Assembly: GCA_013289015.1 (NCBI GenBank)
Contig: JABDAV010000001.1
Location: forward strand, 1-64,000
Reading direction: 5' to 3'
DNA: 64,000 bases
Source: Bacteroidota bacterium
GTDB taxonomy: Bacteria; Bacteroidota; Bacteroidia; Chitinophagales; Chitinophagaceae
Shown here: one piece after another, positions 17,841 to 27,710 of the stretch
How the letters are laid out: every line of letters starts with the position of its first letter
Numbering within the stretch: position 1 is the stretch's first letter
Translations under genes and position numbers: made by a program
The notes under the pieces: generated by a model
Database searches by the model: none
Told to the model about the DNA's origin: nothing
The model's input: only the letters and a program-made list of their open reading frames with translations

Positions 17841-20800
17841 TTATTGCTTTATCAATACACCGCTGTAATAAGTACTATTATTAATTATGATTTTTATAAA
17901 ATAATTACCGCTCAATATGCCTGGTGACAAATTGATTTCTTTTTGTAACCGATGATCGCTTAAAGTTGCTGTTACAGTTAGTAAACATTCACCGCGCATA
18001 TTTACAAACAATATTGTTGCCGGTGAATTATTTTCTTTAATGTTATTCAACTCAACATAGAATTTATTCGTTATTGGATTTGGATAAACCTTAAGTTCTT
18101 TTGAAGCATTGTTATTTACAACAGCGTTATTGATATTACTGATCTTTAACTGCTGGCCGGTTGATTTATACTGAGCTACAAAAAGATTCAAAGACTCCGT
18201 GGTTGGTTGCAGGTAAATTTTTTTCTTTCCTGTACTAAAGTTCAATTTAGTGTCAGCATAACCTGTATAATTTATGTTTCCATTATCATCAATCATAACT
18301 GCCACACTTTGATTATATCCGATTGCACTATCGCCATCAAAATCGTAACTATAAATGTAATTGCCAAGGCTGTCGTATTTACAAATAAATAGATCTGTAT
18401 TACTATTATTACTTCCATCGTAATGCCCGTTTACAAGTATTGCTGAATCAGGGCCGGGATCGCAATCAATATCTATCGAACTAAATTCTCCTGCTACATA
18501 AATATTATTATTCTTATCAAGACATATGCTGTTTATATAATTCTGTTCCTGCACAGATGAGGTATGCTCAGCAATACCTTTTAAAAACCTAAGTTTTCCA
18601 TCAGTGGTGTAAGAAACGAAGAACATGCCTTGAGGTGATGGTAAGAATGCAGTTTCATCGGTTGGATCAAAATCAACATTTCCATAACTTTTGCCTGCTA
18701 TATAAATGTTATCATTCTTATCTATAACAAGCGATTTTATTTCTGTGCCACTATAATCTTTTCCGGAATCAATTATAGGAAAAACATTAATAAACTGACC
18801 ATTACTTTTATACTTGCCGATAAAAGCAGATGTGCTGTACAAACCTTTGCTTTCATGTAAATAACGGGTTCCAGGCCCCGGATCAACATCCAGCGTGCCA
18901 TAAAAATCTCCTGTAATAATTATGTTTCCTTTACTATTTAGTTTAAGGTCATACACTCTTCCTCCGGAATTTTCATTTCCCAATCTATAAGCAAAAATGT
19001 AATTGCCTGAAGAATCATATTTAGCATAAAATATGCTGCCTCCATATCCATTTAAAATATGTGTGTTTATACCGGGGTCAAAGTCTAAATTATATGGAAA
19101 GCTTCCTGATAGATAAATATTTTTATCATCATCCAGGGCTATTGCATTAAAATTAAGTTCATAGTCATAATTATTCCTGTTATTTCCTGCGCCTTTTACA
19201 AAAACCAAATTGCCTTCGGATGAATATTTTGCAAAGAAAAATTTATAGTTGCCACGCACAGCAGATGTATCACCACCGTCATCAATGTATTGTATGGAAT
19301 CAGATGGATCGAAATCTGTATTATTAAAAGCAGCACCGGTAAGATAAATATTCTCATTTTTATCTACAGCAATATCATTAAACTGAGATTCTGTTATAAT
19401 TGCTTTTGCGAAAACAAAATCGCCGGCAGATGTATACTTTGCAAAGAACATGCTGCTCCTGTAATCAGCCAGGGACTCAAGCATATAAATACCTGGTCCG
19501 GGATCAAAATCAAAGCGGCCATTAAATGTTCCGCATACGTATATATTTCCTTTGGCATCAGTTGCGGATGCAGTTAATGCGGTGCTGGAGTTGTAATAAA
19601 AAACATACGTTTCAGCACTTATTGAAGAAAGATAGTTGCCACTTCTCATATCGTATTTGCTTATATAAGAAGTTGTGCTGGCTGATTTTATTACAGTGCT
19701 GTCTTTCCCGGGATCAACATCCAATGAATGATTATAGTATCCTGTAACAATAATTTGCTTGCCGTTAATTTTTAAACAATTGATTTCTGAATTCGTATTG
19801 GTGTAATAATTGTAATTTCCTATTGCTTCTGCAAACAACAAATTCCCGGTGTTGTCATATTTCGTTATATAGTCATGATTGGCCCCCGCTCTTTTTATAA
19901 AAAAACTGTCAGGCCCGGGATCAAAATCAACATTGTTACCGGAAAAATTACCTATTGTAAAAATATTACCGGTACTATCGCAGGCAAGATCAGTTCCTGA
20001 ACTGGAGCCATCAGGCTTACTGGCAATAGAAAACGCAAAAACACAATTGCCCCCAGCGTCATATTTTGAAATGAAAGCATCTTTGGTGGTGCTTAATGAA
20101 GTTAGCAAATGTGTGCTGTCATTGCCCGGATCAAAATCAACCAGCTTGCCTGTAAAGGAACCTGTGATCACAAAATCATTATCATTACTGATTGCCAATC
20201 CTGCTGCATTATCTGATTTTATTTTGCCCACATTTTTTGCAAACACATAATTTCCAAGGCTGTCATATTTTGCGAAGAACAAATCTGTTTTCCCTTTAAG
20301 CGTTAGCACATGTTCACCTGCATTCGGGTCAAAATCAATTGTTGAAGAAGAGAAGTTCCCGCAGATCAAAATATTGCCATTATTATCAACAGCAATTTTG
20401 CTTGCATATTCATCATCGAAACCACCAATAGTTTTCACCAATACAAGATTGCCCGATGAATCATACTTTGAAAAAAATATATCCTTGCCTTGCGATGTTT
20501 TCAGCACACTGCCCGGGCCAGGATCAAAATCAACTTTTGCGCCCATAAAATCACCCGCTACATAAACATTTCCTTTTTTATCTGCCACTAAAGAATAGGC
20601 GTCGCTATACTTTCTATTCCCGTCAACATGCGTTATATTTTCTGCAAACTTTAGTTTACCGTTTTTATCATAACAAGCTAAAAAATTGTCACGGCAATCT
20701 GATGCAGATCTTAATATAACAGGCTGTGTATTTGATTTAAAACGGATGCTTCCGCTGAAGCTGCCGGCTATATAAATATTATCGTTACCATCCACTGCTA

Positions 20801-21239
20801 AAGCCTTTGCATCAGCAACCGAAAATTCACTGCTGTCTTCTGTATTGATCGCAAAAATCAAGTCACCTTTTTTTGAATATTTGGCTACGAAAGCATCATG
20901 GGTATCGACAGAGGAAACAAACCTTGTGGATAACATAAATGTATCAGGCCCCGGATCAAAATCTGCTGAACCTGTAAGTATGCCGGATGCTACAACTGAG
21001 CCATCAGAGCATGCCGCAATACTTTCCATAGTAAGCCATCCGCCATTGTAATAAAGCTGCGCACTGTTTAACCAGCTTAACTGTATGGGTTGTTTTTGTG
21101 CCGTTGCAGAAATGTAAGTAAGCATAAAAAACAAAAAGTAAATTTTTTTCATAGAAGCGGTTTGAATTTTTAAACAAAAAAATAAGTTATGAATTTTTCT
21201 CACAAAACATGTTGTGTTGATGCAGCATTTAGTTATCAA
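17841..21239 (-). CDS. Large secreted SBBP/beta-propeller-like repeat protein with T9SS sorting domain
   Basis: At least 12 'DFDPGPDS'-type repeats alternating with 'FFAKYDSxGNxVFAK' and 'IAVDxNGNIYIxGxFSG'; C-terminal 'LKVYPNPITNKFYVEL...SGNYFIKI'. True start probably internal (MKKIYFLFFMLTYISATAQ). Confidence 0.88.
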   Translation of the reverse strand: MITKCCINTTCFVRKIHNLFFCLKIQTASMKKIYFLFFMLTYISATAQKQPIQLSWLNSAQLYYNGGWLTMESIAACSDGSVVASGILTGSADFDPGPDTFMLSTRFVSSVDTHDAFVAKYSKKGDLIFAINTEDSSEFSVADAKALAVDGNDNIYIAGSFSGSIRFKSNTQPVILRSASDCRDNFLACYDKNGKLKFAENITHVDGNRKYSDAYSLVADKKGNVYVAGDFMGAKVDFDPGPGSVLKTSQGKDIFFSKYDSSGNLVLVKTIGGFDDEYASKIAVDNNGNILICGNFSSSTIDFDPNAGEHVLTLKGKTDLFFAKYDSLGNYVFAKNVGKIKSDNAAGLAISNDNDFVITGSFTGKLVDFDPGNDSTHLLTSLSTTKDAFISKYDAGGNCVFAFSIASKPDGSSSGTDLACDSTGNIFTIGNFSGNNVDFDPGPDSFFIKRAGANHDYITKYDNTGNLLFAEAIGNYNYYTNTNSEINCLKINGKQIIVTGYYNHSLDVDPGKDSTVIKSASTTSYISKYDMRSGNYLSSISAETYVFYYNSSTALTASATDAKGNIYVCGTFNGRFDFDPGPGIYMLESLADYRSSMFFAKYTSAGDFVFAKAIITESQFNDIAVDKNENIYLTGAAFNNTDFDPSDSIQYIDDGGDTSAVRGNYKFFFAKYSSEGNLVFVKGAGNNRNNYDYELNFNAIALDDDKNIYLSGSFPYNLDFDPGINTHILNGYGGSIFYAKYDSSGNYIFAYRLGNENSGGRVYDLKLNSKGNIIITGDFYGTLDVDPGPGTRYLHESKGLYSTSAFIGKYKSNGQFINVFPIIDSGKDYSGTEIKSLVIDKNDNIYIAGKSYGNVDFDPTDETAFLPSPQGMFFVSYTTDGKLRFLKGIAEHTSSVQEQNYINSICLDKNNNIYVAGEFSSIDIDCDPGPDSAILVNGHYDGSNNSNTDLFICKYDSLGNYIYSYDFDGDSAIGYNQSVAVMIDDNGNINYTGYADTKLNFSTGKKKIYLQPTTESLNLFVAQYKSTGQQLKISNINNAVVNNNASKELKVYPNPITNKFYVELNNIKENNSPATILFVNMRGECLLTVTATLSDHRLQKEINLSPGILSGNYFIKIIINNSTYYSGVLIKQ

Positions 21240-22456
21240 GTAATTGTTCTTCTACAATATCTCTCTCTTTTTTGCGGTAAAATATCATTCCCATCATCAT
21301 TATCAAACCGGTTACGATCACTACAAAAAATAAAATGCCACCCTGTAATTTTTCAGGATGATAGGAGGCAGGTATTTTATAGAACAGCAGAACTGTTATC
21401 AACCCACGCGGAATAAAAAATACTTCGGGATACACCCTTTCTTTTAAAAGAAAGCGCAGGTATAAAAAGCGAACGATAAATAATATAATTACTACAAGGC
21501 TTCCAACGGTAATGATGTCGGAAGAAAATATTGCATGGAGGTTAATGGAATAACCAAACATCAAAAAAGAAAAATGTGCGTATCAAAAAAGAACTTTCGG
21601 CAGTGATTGAATGCAGTAAATGCGTGGCTTTATTAACCTGTTCTTCTTTAAACTGTATGCGCAGTTTTGATTTGCGTACGATATTTTGAACAAGCTTCCA
21701 GTTATTCATCAGTAAACCAAAAACAAGAATGATGATGAGTGATGGAAGATCCAGCAATTTGCCGCCTTCATACAAAATGATCAGCAACGCAAAAACAAGA
21801 AAGAACCTGATGTTCATTTTTGAACGCGTAAGAATGATAAAAAGCAATACGGAAAAAATTGCAGAAAGTACTAACGCAATAATGATATTGAAAAAGAACG
21901 AGCCGATAGCATGCGCAGAAACAATTTCTTCACCGGTAAAATAGTTGAATAATAAAATGCCGAGAATATCAGAGAACGAAGCTTCATATACCAGGAATTC
22001 TTTTTTGTTGTCTGATAAATGATGCAGGCTTGGTATAACAATAGAACTGCTCATAATGGAAAGCGGTATCGCATATACGATACAATCGCGCACGGGTTGA
22101 TGCAATAAAAAATACAAAGCCGCGCTTACACCGGTTACAGAAAGTATGAGTATAAAAAAAGCTGCAAGGAACGAACGGCTTATCAATGGTATTTTATTGC
22201 GGCCGAGCGTAAGATCAAGGCCTGCTTCCAGAACGATCATTACCAAACCAATGCTACCAAGATATTCAACAGTGTGATCGGGTATCGGGATACTCCAATC
22301 ATTCTTCATTGCAATTTCACGCAGTACAATACCGGCAGCCAGCAGTAATAATACTGAAGGCACTCTTATATAATTTGAAATAATGGAGAACAGGTACGAT
22401 ACAACAATTACGCTGCTTAGTATTATCAATATCCATTCTGTTGAGTGATTTGCCAT
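21229..22456 (-). pseudogene. Cation:proton antiporter (NhaP/Kef-type), split by an apparent +1 frameshift in a T-rich tract
   Basis: ORF 21542..22456 has the N-terminal antiporter ('GSIGLVMIVLEAGLDLTLGRNKIPL'); ORF 21229..21564 continues the family ('MFGYSINLHAIFSSDIITVG...VFFIPRGLITVLLFYKIP'); removing one T from the minus-strand tttttcttttttgatg joins them. Confidence 0.75.
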
Positions 22457-22691
22457 ACAGGATGTTTGCTTGTGTATTATATTGAATTGATTCCAATGCG
22501 CGTCTCGCCCGGCTAAAATTTTTTCATGAAGGTTAAATTACAGCAAGTATACTTTATTTAAACGGTTAAAATTTTTAATAGCCCGGTAGCTTTAAAACTA
22601 TATTTACATAATAGTTTCCTAAATTGCCTGACGTTGTAAATCAGGGAATGGTAAATGCAGATATTTGCTACCCCAAAAATAAAATATTATC

Positions 22692-24392
22692 ATGCGGTTT
22701 TTTAAAGTTCTTGCCCTATCTGTTGTCTTAAGTATTTTTTTTACTTCGGTTAATGCTCAATCAAGTATCAATACAAAAAATTGGTACCTGATGGATTCTG
22801 CGACTGATAAAGTGGATGGTATTAGTCTCGATAAAGCGTATGATTTTCTGAAAGGAAAAAAGTCAGTGCCGGTAATTGTTGCCGTAATTGATTCAGGTGT
22901 TGATACTACACATGAAGATTTGAAAAAAGTTTTGTGGACAAACAAAAAAGAAATTCCAGGCAATGGTATTGATGATGATCACAACGGTTATGTTGATGAC
23001 GTGCACGGATGGAATTTTCTTGGCAATAAGAATGGTGATGACCTTGAAAAAGCCGCTGATGAAAGATCAAGAGTTTATTACAGGTATAAAGATGAGTTTG
23101 ACGGGAAGACGATTGATACAACTGCTTTATCTGCTGACGAAAAATGGGCATACAGAGAGTGGACAAAAGCTGCTGCAGATATGACCATTTCAAGTGATGA
23201 GCAAATGGAAGTAATGATGCTTGATGCATTGGATAAAACTTTACGCAAACAGGATGCAGTATTACAACAGGAGTTGGGTAAAACCGAGTATTCATTAAGC
23301 GACCTGGAACACACTGAAAATCTTTCACCCCGTGGAAAACAGGCCAAAACAAGTTTCCTGAATATTTTAAAAATTGAGGAAGTTGACAGTTCAACTACCA
23401 ACACTGCCGTGCTTTCTGACCTCGAAGAATATCTCGACAGCAAGCGCAGCACACTGGAAAATAAAACCAACGCACCACCCGATTACCGCGCTCAAATTAT
23501 AAAAGATAATTATTTTGACATCAACGATAAATATTATGGCAACAACGATATCATGGGGCCTGATGCAGATCACGGCACGCATGTATCGGGTATAATTGCA
23601 GCGCAGCGTGATAATAATATTGGTATTGATGGCATTGCTGATAATGTACAGATCATGATGATCCGTGCTGTGCCTGATGGCGATGAATATGATAAAGACA
23701 TAGCGCTTGCTATAAAATATGCGGTGGATAATGGCGCCAAAGTGATCAATATGAGTTTCGGCAAGGGTTTTTCTCCTGAAAAGAAATGGGTTGATGAAGC
23801 AGTGAAGTATGCGGAAGACCACGATGTTTTATTGGTGCATGCTGCAGGCAATGAATCGAACAATATTGATTCCACAGATAATTTTCCTAATCCGGATTTT
23901 CTTTATATAAAAGACATTCCGAAAAATTTTATTACCGTTGGCGCTTATGGCGATCCGCAGGTGAATGATGGAAAGCTCATTGCCTACTTCAGCAATTATG
24001 GAAAGAATTCAGTAGATGTATTTGCGCCGGGTGTAAAAATATATTCAACCGTACCGCACAGCTATGCATATCATGACGGTACCAGTATGGCTTCTCCGGT
24101 TGTAACAGGCATTGCGGCATTGATACGTTCTTATTTTCCGCAGTTAAGTGCAGACCAGGTAAAGTATGCAATTGCAAATTCAGGAAGTCATTTCGATACT
24201 GTTGTGAATAAGCCTGTTCGTGATGATAATACAACCCTTATTCAGGTTCCGCTCAGTGACCTTGGAATAAATCCTGGTTTTGTAAATGCAGCAGGGGCGG
24301 TTGAATTAGCAGCTACTTTAAAGCCTGAAACAAAAAAACAGAACGAAAAAAATAACGCTAAAAATTTGCAGAACAATCTCGAAAAAAATTAA
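22692..24392 (+). CDS. S8 family serine peptidase (subtilisin-like)
   Basis: Asp 'VIAVIDSGVDTTHEDLK', His 'DADHGTHVSGIIAA', Ser 'HDGTSMASPVVTGIAALIRSYFP'. Confidence 0.95.
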   Translation: MRFFKVLALSVVLSIFFTSVNAQSSINTKNWYLMDSATDKVDGISLDKAYDFLKGKKSVPVIVAVIDSGVDTTHEDLKKVLWTNKKEIPGNGIDDDHNGYVDDVHGWNFLGNKNGDDLEKAADERSRVYYRYKDEFDGKTIDTTALSADEKWAYREWTKAAADMTISSDEQMEVMMLDALDKTLRKQDAVLQQELGKTEYSLSDLEHTENLSPRGKQAKTSFLNILKIEEVDSSTTNTAVLSDLEEYLDSKRSTLENKTNAPPDYRAQIIKDNYFDINDKYYGNNDIMGPDADHGTHVSGIIAAQRDNNIGIDGIADNVQIMMIRAVPDGDEYDKDIALAIKYAVDNGAKVINMSFGKGFSPEKKWVDEAVKYAEDHDVLLVHAAGNESNNIDSTDNFPNPDFLYIKDIPKNFITVGAYGDPQVNDGKLIAYFSNYGKNSVDVFAPGVKIYSTVPHSYAYHDGTSMASPVVTGIAALIRSYFPQLSADQVKYAIANSGSHFDTVVNKPVRDDNTTLIQVPLSDLGINPGFVNAAGAVELAATLKPETKKQNEKNNAKNLQNNLEKN

Positions 24393-24394
24393 TA

Positions 24395-24907
24395 ATGGCA
24401 AGGCCGCAACCTGACGAATCAGCCTCTTTTTATCATAAATATATTGCACTGGCGCAAGGCGATACAGTTACCGAAGTAGTACGTAATTATGCATTTGACC
24501 TGCAGGAATTTTATAACAGCCTGCCGGATGAGTTGGCAGATTATGCGTATGATGATAACAAGTGGACGATCAAACAGGTTTTACAACATGTAACAGATGC
24601 CGAACGCATTTTTGCATATCGTGTTTTACGCATCAGCCGGAATGATCAAACGCCTTTGGCTTCATTTGATGAGAATGCATATGTTGAAAATGGTTTTGCT
24701 TCAGCACGCGCATTATCAGCTTTAAAGCAGGAGTTCAATGCAGTGCGTGCTGCAACAGATATGTTCCTGCTTTCATTGAATGATGAGCAAACAAAACGCA
24801 TGGGCACTGCATCTAATAACCCAATCAGCGTTAATGCCCTTGCATACATTATCTACGGGCATTTACTGCATCACAAAAATATTTTGCAGGAACGTTATGG
24901 TGTGTGA
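24395..24907 (+). CDS. DinB family protein
   Basis: 'DDNKWTIKQVLQHVTDAERIFAYRVLRISRNDQTPLASFDENAYV...YIIYGHLLHHKNILQERY'. Confidence 0.88.
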   Translation: MARPQPDESASFYHKYIALAQGDTVTEVVRNYAFDLQEFYNSLPDELADYAYDDNKWTIKQVLQHVTDAERIFAYRVLRISRNDQTPLASFDENAYVENGFASARALSALKQEFNAVRAATDMFLLSLNDEQTKRMGTASNNPISVNALAYIIYGHLLHHKNILQERYGV

Positions 24908-24916
24908 TCTATGATG

Positions 24917-26905
24917 CTATCGCAACACGATCGCACCCAACGCAGGTAAATTAATGGTAAGCTTATAAGCTTTGGTTCCCTCATCCATCAGCTCAGATTT
25001 TATTTCAGGATTGTATACATCGCCTGTGCCCCAAAACTCTTTACCGTTACTGTTGAAGATTTCTTTCCAGTCACATTTATCATGCACATATAATTCCCAG
25101 TTATGATGCACCAGTGGTGTCATATTTAATATAACAAGTATATCATCTTTGCGATCCTTACCTATGCGTTTGTATGCAATAACAGCCTGGCTTCCTTTTG
25201 TAAGATCACCCCATTCAAAACCAGCTGGCTCAAATTGTTTCTCATATAAAGCAGGTTCACTGCGGTATAGCTCATTTAATTTTTGTACACAGAATTTCAT
25301 CCCCGTATGACTTGGAAATTGCAGCAGGTCCCACTGCAGTTCGCTTTTATAATTCCATTCACTTGTAGCTGCAAATTCGTTCCCCATGAATAATAATTTA
25401 GCACCCGGATGCGTGAACATGTACGTGTATAATAAACGAAGGTTGGCAAACTTCTGCCAATCATCGCCGGGCATTTTATATATCATCGGGCTTTTGCCAT
25501 GTACTACTTCATCATGGCTTAAAGGCAGCATAAAATTTTCATCATAGAAATACATCATACTGAACGTAAACTTGTTTTGCAGCAAATGGCGCAACATCGG
25601 TTCCATCTTAAAATAATCAAGTGTATCGTGCATCCAGCCCATCATCCATTTCATTCCAAAGCCCAAACCGTCATCGAATGTAGGACGGCTTACTTTTGGC
25701 CAGTTAGTTGATTCTTCGGCAATGGTTATAACATCAGGAAAATCGCGGTACAGGGTTTCGTTCATGTCTTTAATAAAAGCAATGGCTTCAATATTTCCGT
25801 TGCCGCCATATTCATTCGGCTCCCATTGTCCTGCTGAACGGCTATAATCTAATTTCAGCAATGAACTTACTGCATCCACACGCAAACCATCCGCATGAAA
25901 ACGATCGCACCAGAAACGTGCATTGCTTATTAAAAAACTTTTTACTTCACCGCGTTTATAATTGAATACATAAGAATTCCAGTCGGGATGATAGCCTTTG
26001 CGCATGTCAGCGTATTCGTACGTATGTGTTCCGTCAAACATGAATAAGCCATGTGAGTCATACGGAAAATGTGAAGGGACCCAATCAAGCAAAACACCAA
26101 TGCCCTCATTATGAAATGCATCAACCATTGCGGCAAAATCCTGTGGGCTTCCAAAGCGTGAAGTGGGAGCGTAGTAGCCTGTGCCCTGGTAACCCCAGCT
26201 TCCATCAAAAGGATGTTCCATTACCGGCATAAATTCCACATGGGTAAATCCCATTTCTTTTACGTAAGGAACGAGGCGTTCTGTAATCTGCGTATAAGTG
26301 TTATAAATTTCTTCATCATATTTATCAGGCCGCATCCAGCTTGGGAGATGCACTTCATACACAGAAAACGGCGCATCAAGCGAATTGTTTTTTTTGCGAT
26401 GCTTCATCCATTTTTTATCTGTCCATTCATAATAAGTGCCCCATGTTATAGATGCCGTTAAAGGCCGCTTCTCCCACAAATGTGAATACGGATCACCTTT
26501 GTCTAATTGCGTTCCGCCAAAACCGTGAATATGATATTTATAACTTTCGCCACTCCATACATCGGGAATAAATCCTTCCCAAATTCCGCTTTTGTCTAAG
26601 CGCACGTAAAGTTTATGCGCGTCATTGTTCCAATGATTAAAATTTCCTATAACGCTTACCTGTGTTGCGTTTGGCGCCCATACGGCAAAGTAAGTTCCTT
26701 TGGTATTTAATACTTCGAGCTGTTTATTCCCGAACAACTCATACAGGCGGTAATGTGTTCCGTTTTGAAAATTGGTAACGTCATCATCAGTAAATAAAGA
26801 ATAGTTCCATACGGGCTTCGTGCTATCCACAAAATGTATGTCTTCATATTTCTTCTCTTCTTCTGAATAATGCAGTGCATCATCCGCATCGCTACTTTTT
26901 TTCAT
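24917..26905 (-). CDS. glgB: 1,4-alpha-glucan branching enzyme
   Basis: 'FAVWAPNATQVSVIGNFNHWN', 'YEVHLPSWMR', 'VLLDWVPSHFPYDSHGLFMFDGTHTYEY', 'FHADGLRVDAVSSLLKLDY', 'LPLSHDEVVHGK', 'LLFMGNEFA'. Confidence 0.96.
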   Translation of the reverse strand: MKKSSDADDALHYSEEEKKYEDIHFVDSTKPVWNYSLFTDDDVTNFQNGTHYRLYELFGNKQLEVLNTKGTYFAVWAPNATQVSVIGNFNHWNNDAHKLYVRLDKSGIWEGFIPDVWSGESYKYHIHGFGGTQLDKGDPYSHLWEKRPLTASITWGTYYEWTDKKWMKHRKKNNSLDAPFSVYEVHLPSWMRPDKYDEEIYNTYTQITERLVPYVKEMGFTHVEFMPVMEHPFDGSWGYQGTGYYAPTSRFGSPQDFAAMVDAFHNEGIGVLLDWVPSHFPYDSHGLFMFDGTHTYEYADMRKGYHPDWNSYVFNYKRGEVKSFLISNARFWCDRFHADGLRVDAVSSLLKLDYSRSAGQWEPNEYGGNGNIEAIAFIKDMNETLYRDFPDVITIAEESTNWPKVSRPTFDDGLGFGMKWMMGWMHDTLDYFKMEPMLRHLLQNKFTFSMMYFYDENFMLPLSHDEVVHGKSPMIYKMPGDDWQKFANLRLLYTYMFTHPGAKLLFMGNEFAATSEWNYKSELQWDLLQFPSHTGMKFCVQKLNELYRSEPALYEKQFEPAGFEWGDLTKGSQAVIAYKRIGKDRKDDILVILNMTPLVHHNWELYVHDKCDWKEIFNSNGKEFWGTGDVYNPEIKSELMDEGTKAYKLTINLPALGAIVLR

Positions 26906-26928
26906 CTTAATTATTTTTCAAAAACATT

Positions 26929-27510
26929 TTATGGCTGGGCGTCATACGATCTTAAGACCTTAAACGAAAGGTGCCCATTATCCTGCATAACTTTATACTG
27001 TACTGTGCGAATGCCACCGGTTGGCTTATCAGGCGCATCTCCCTGTAAATATATCGGAAACTTTCGCAGTAATGTTCCGGTGAGATCAGAAAACACATCA
27101 TGGCCTTTATAACCATCTCTAAGCTTTGCATCGAGATAAACATCAGGAAAATAAATAGGCTCTAATGTTTTATCAGCATTATAAGCTATTCCAATAATCG
27201 TCCCTATTTCGCCATTATCGCCGCTGTATACACAAATAATTAGATCAGGGCGGCCATCATCATTAAAATCATCAGTAAAAGTTTTTGTGATTTTTCCATA
27301 CACCATAAAAGATGGATTGGTGCCTTCGAATTTTAAATTTACCGGCGTAACAGTAACCTCGTTTTTGTCAGCGTTCTTATTGTTGCTTACAACACGATAA
27401 CCCTCGTCACCTATCTTTACGGTTGTATCAAATTTTTTTGATTGGGCATCACTGGTCGCAGCAGAAAAACAGCACACGGATAAACAAATAAAAAAAAGAT
27501 TAAGCTTCAT
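26929..27510 (-). CDS. Secreted hypothetical protein, VCBS/FG-GAP-like
   Basis: Signal peptide; 'FTDDFNDDGRPDLIICVYSGDNGEIGTIIGI'. Confidence 0.6.
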   Translation of the reverse strand: MKLNLFFICLSVCCFSAATSDAQSKKFDTTVKIGDEGYRVVSNNKNADKNEVTVTPVNLKFEGTNPSFMVYGKITKTFTDDFNDDGRPDLIICVYSGDNGEIGTIIGIAYNADKTLEPIYFPDVYLDAKLRDGYKGHDVFSDLTGTLLRKFPIYLQGDAPDKPTGGIRTVQYKVMQDNGHLSFKVLRSYDAQP

Positions 27511-27710
27511 GTTGTTTAATTACAAAAGATTTAAAAATTAGTGCTCAAAGTAAAATGTATTATTATACTATAAGCGTTATTGTAAAAAAAATTCAGATTA
27601 AAGATTTGAAACCGTTCAAATTTTTAGCAAGCCTTTAATATAAAATTAGCATTCATTAACTTCTTATCTGTAATATTTTTTTTCAATTTGAGAAAGATAA
27701 CCCTGCGCTT

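Noticed and set aside
22906-23394. 162-aa and other minus-strand ORFs antisense to the S8 peptidase
   Set aside because: Overlap a gene with clear catalytic motifs; compositionally implausible
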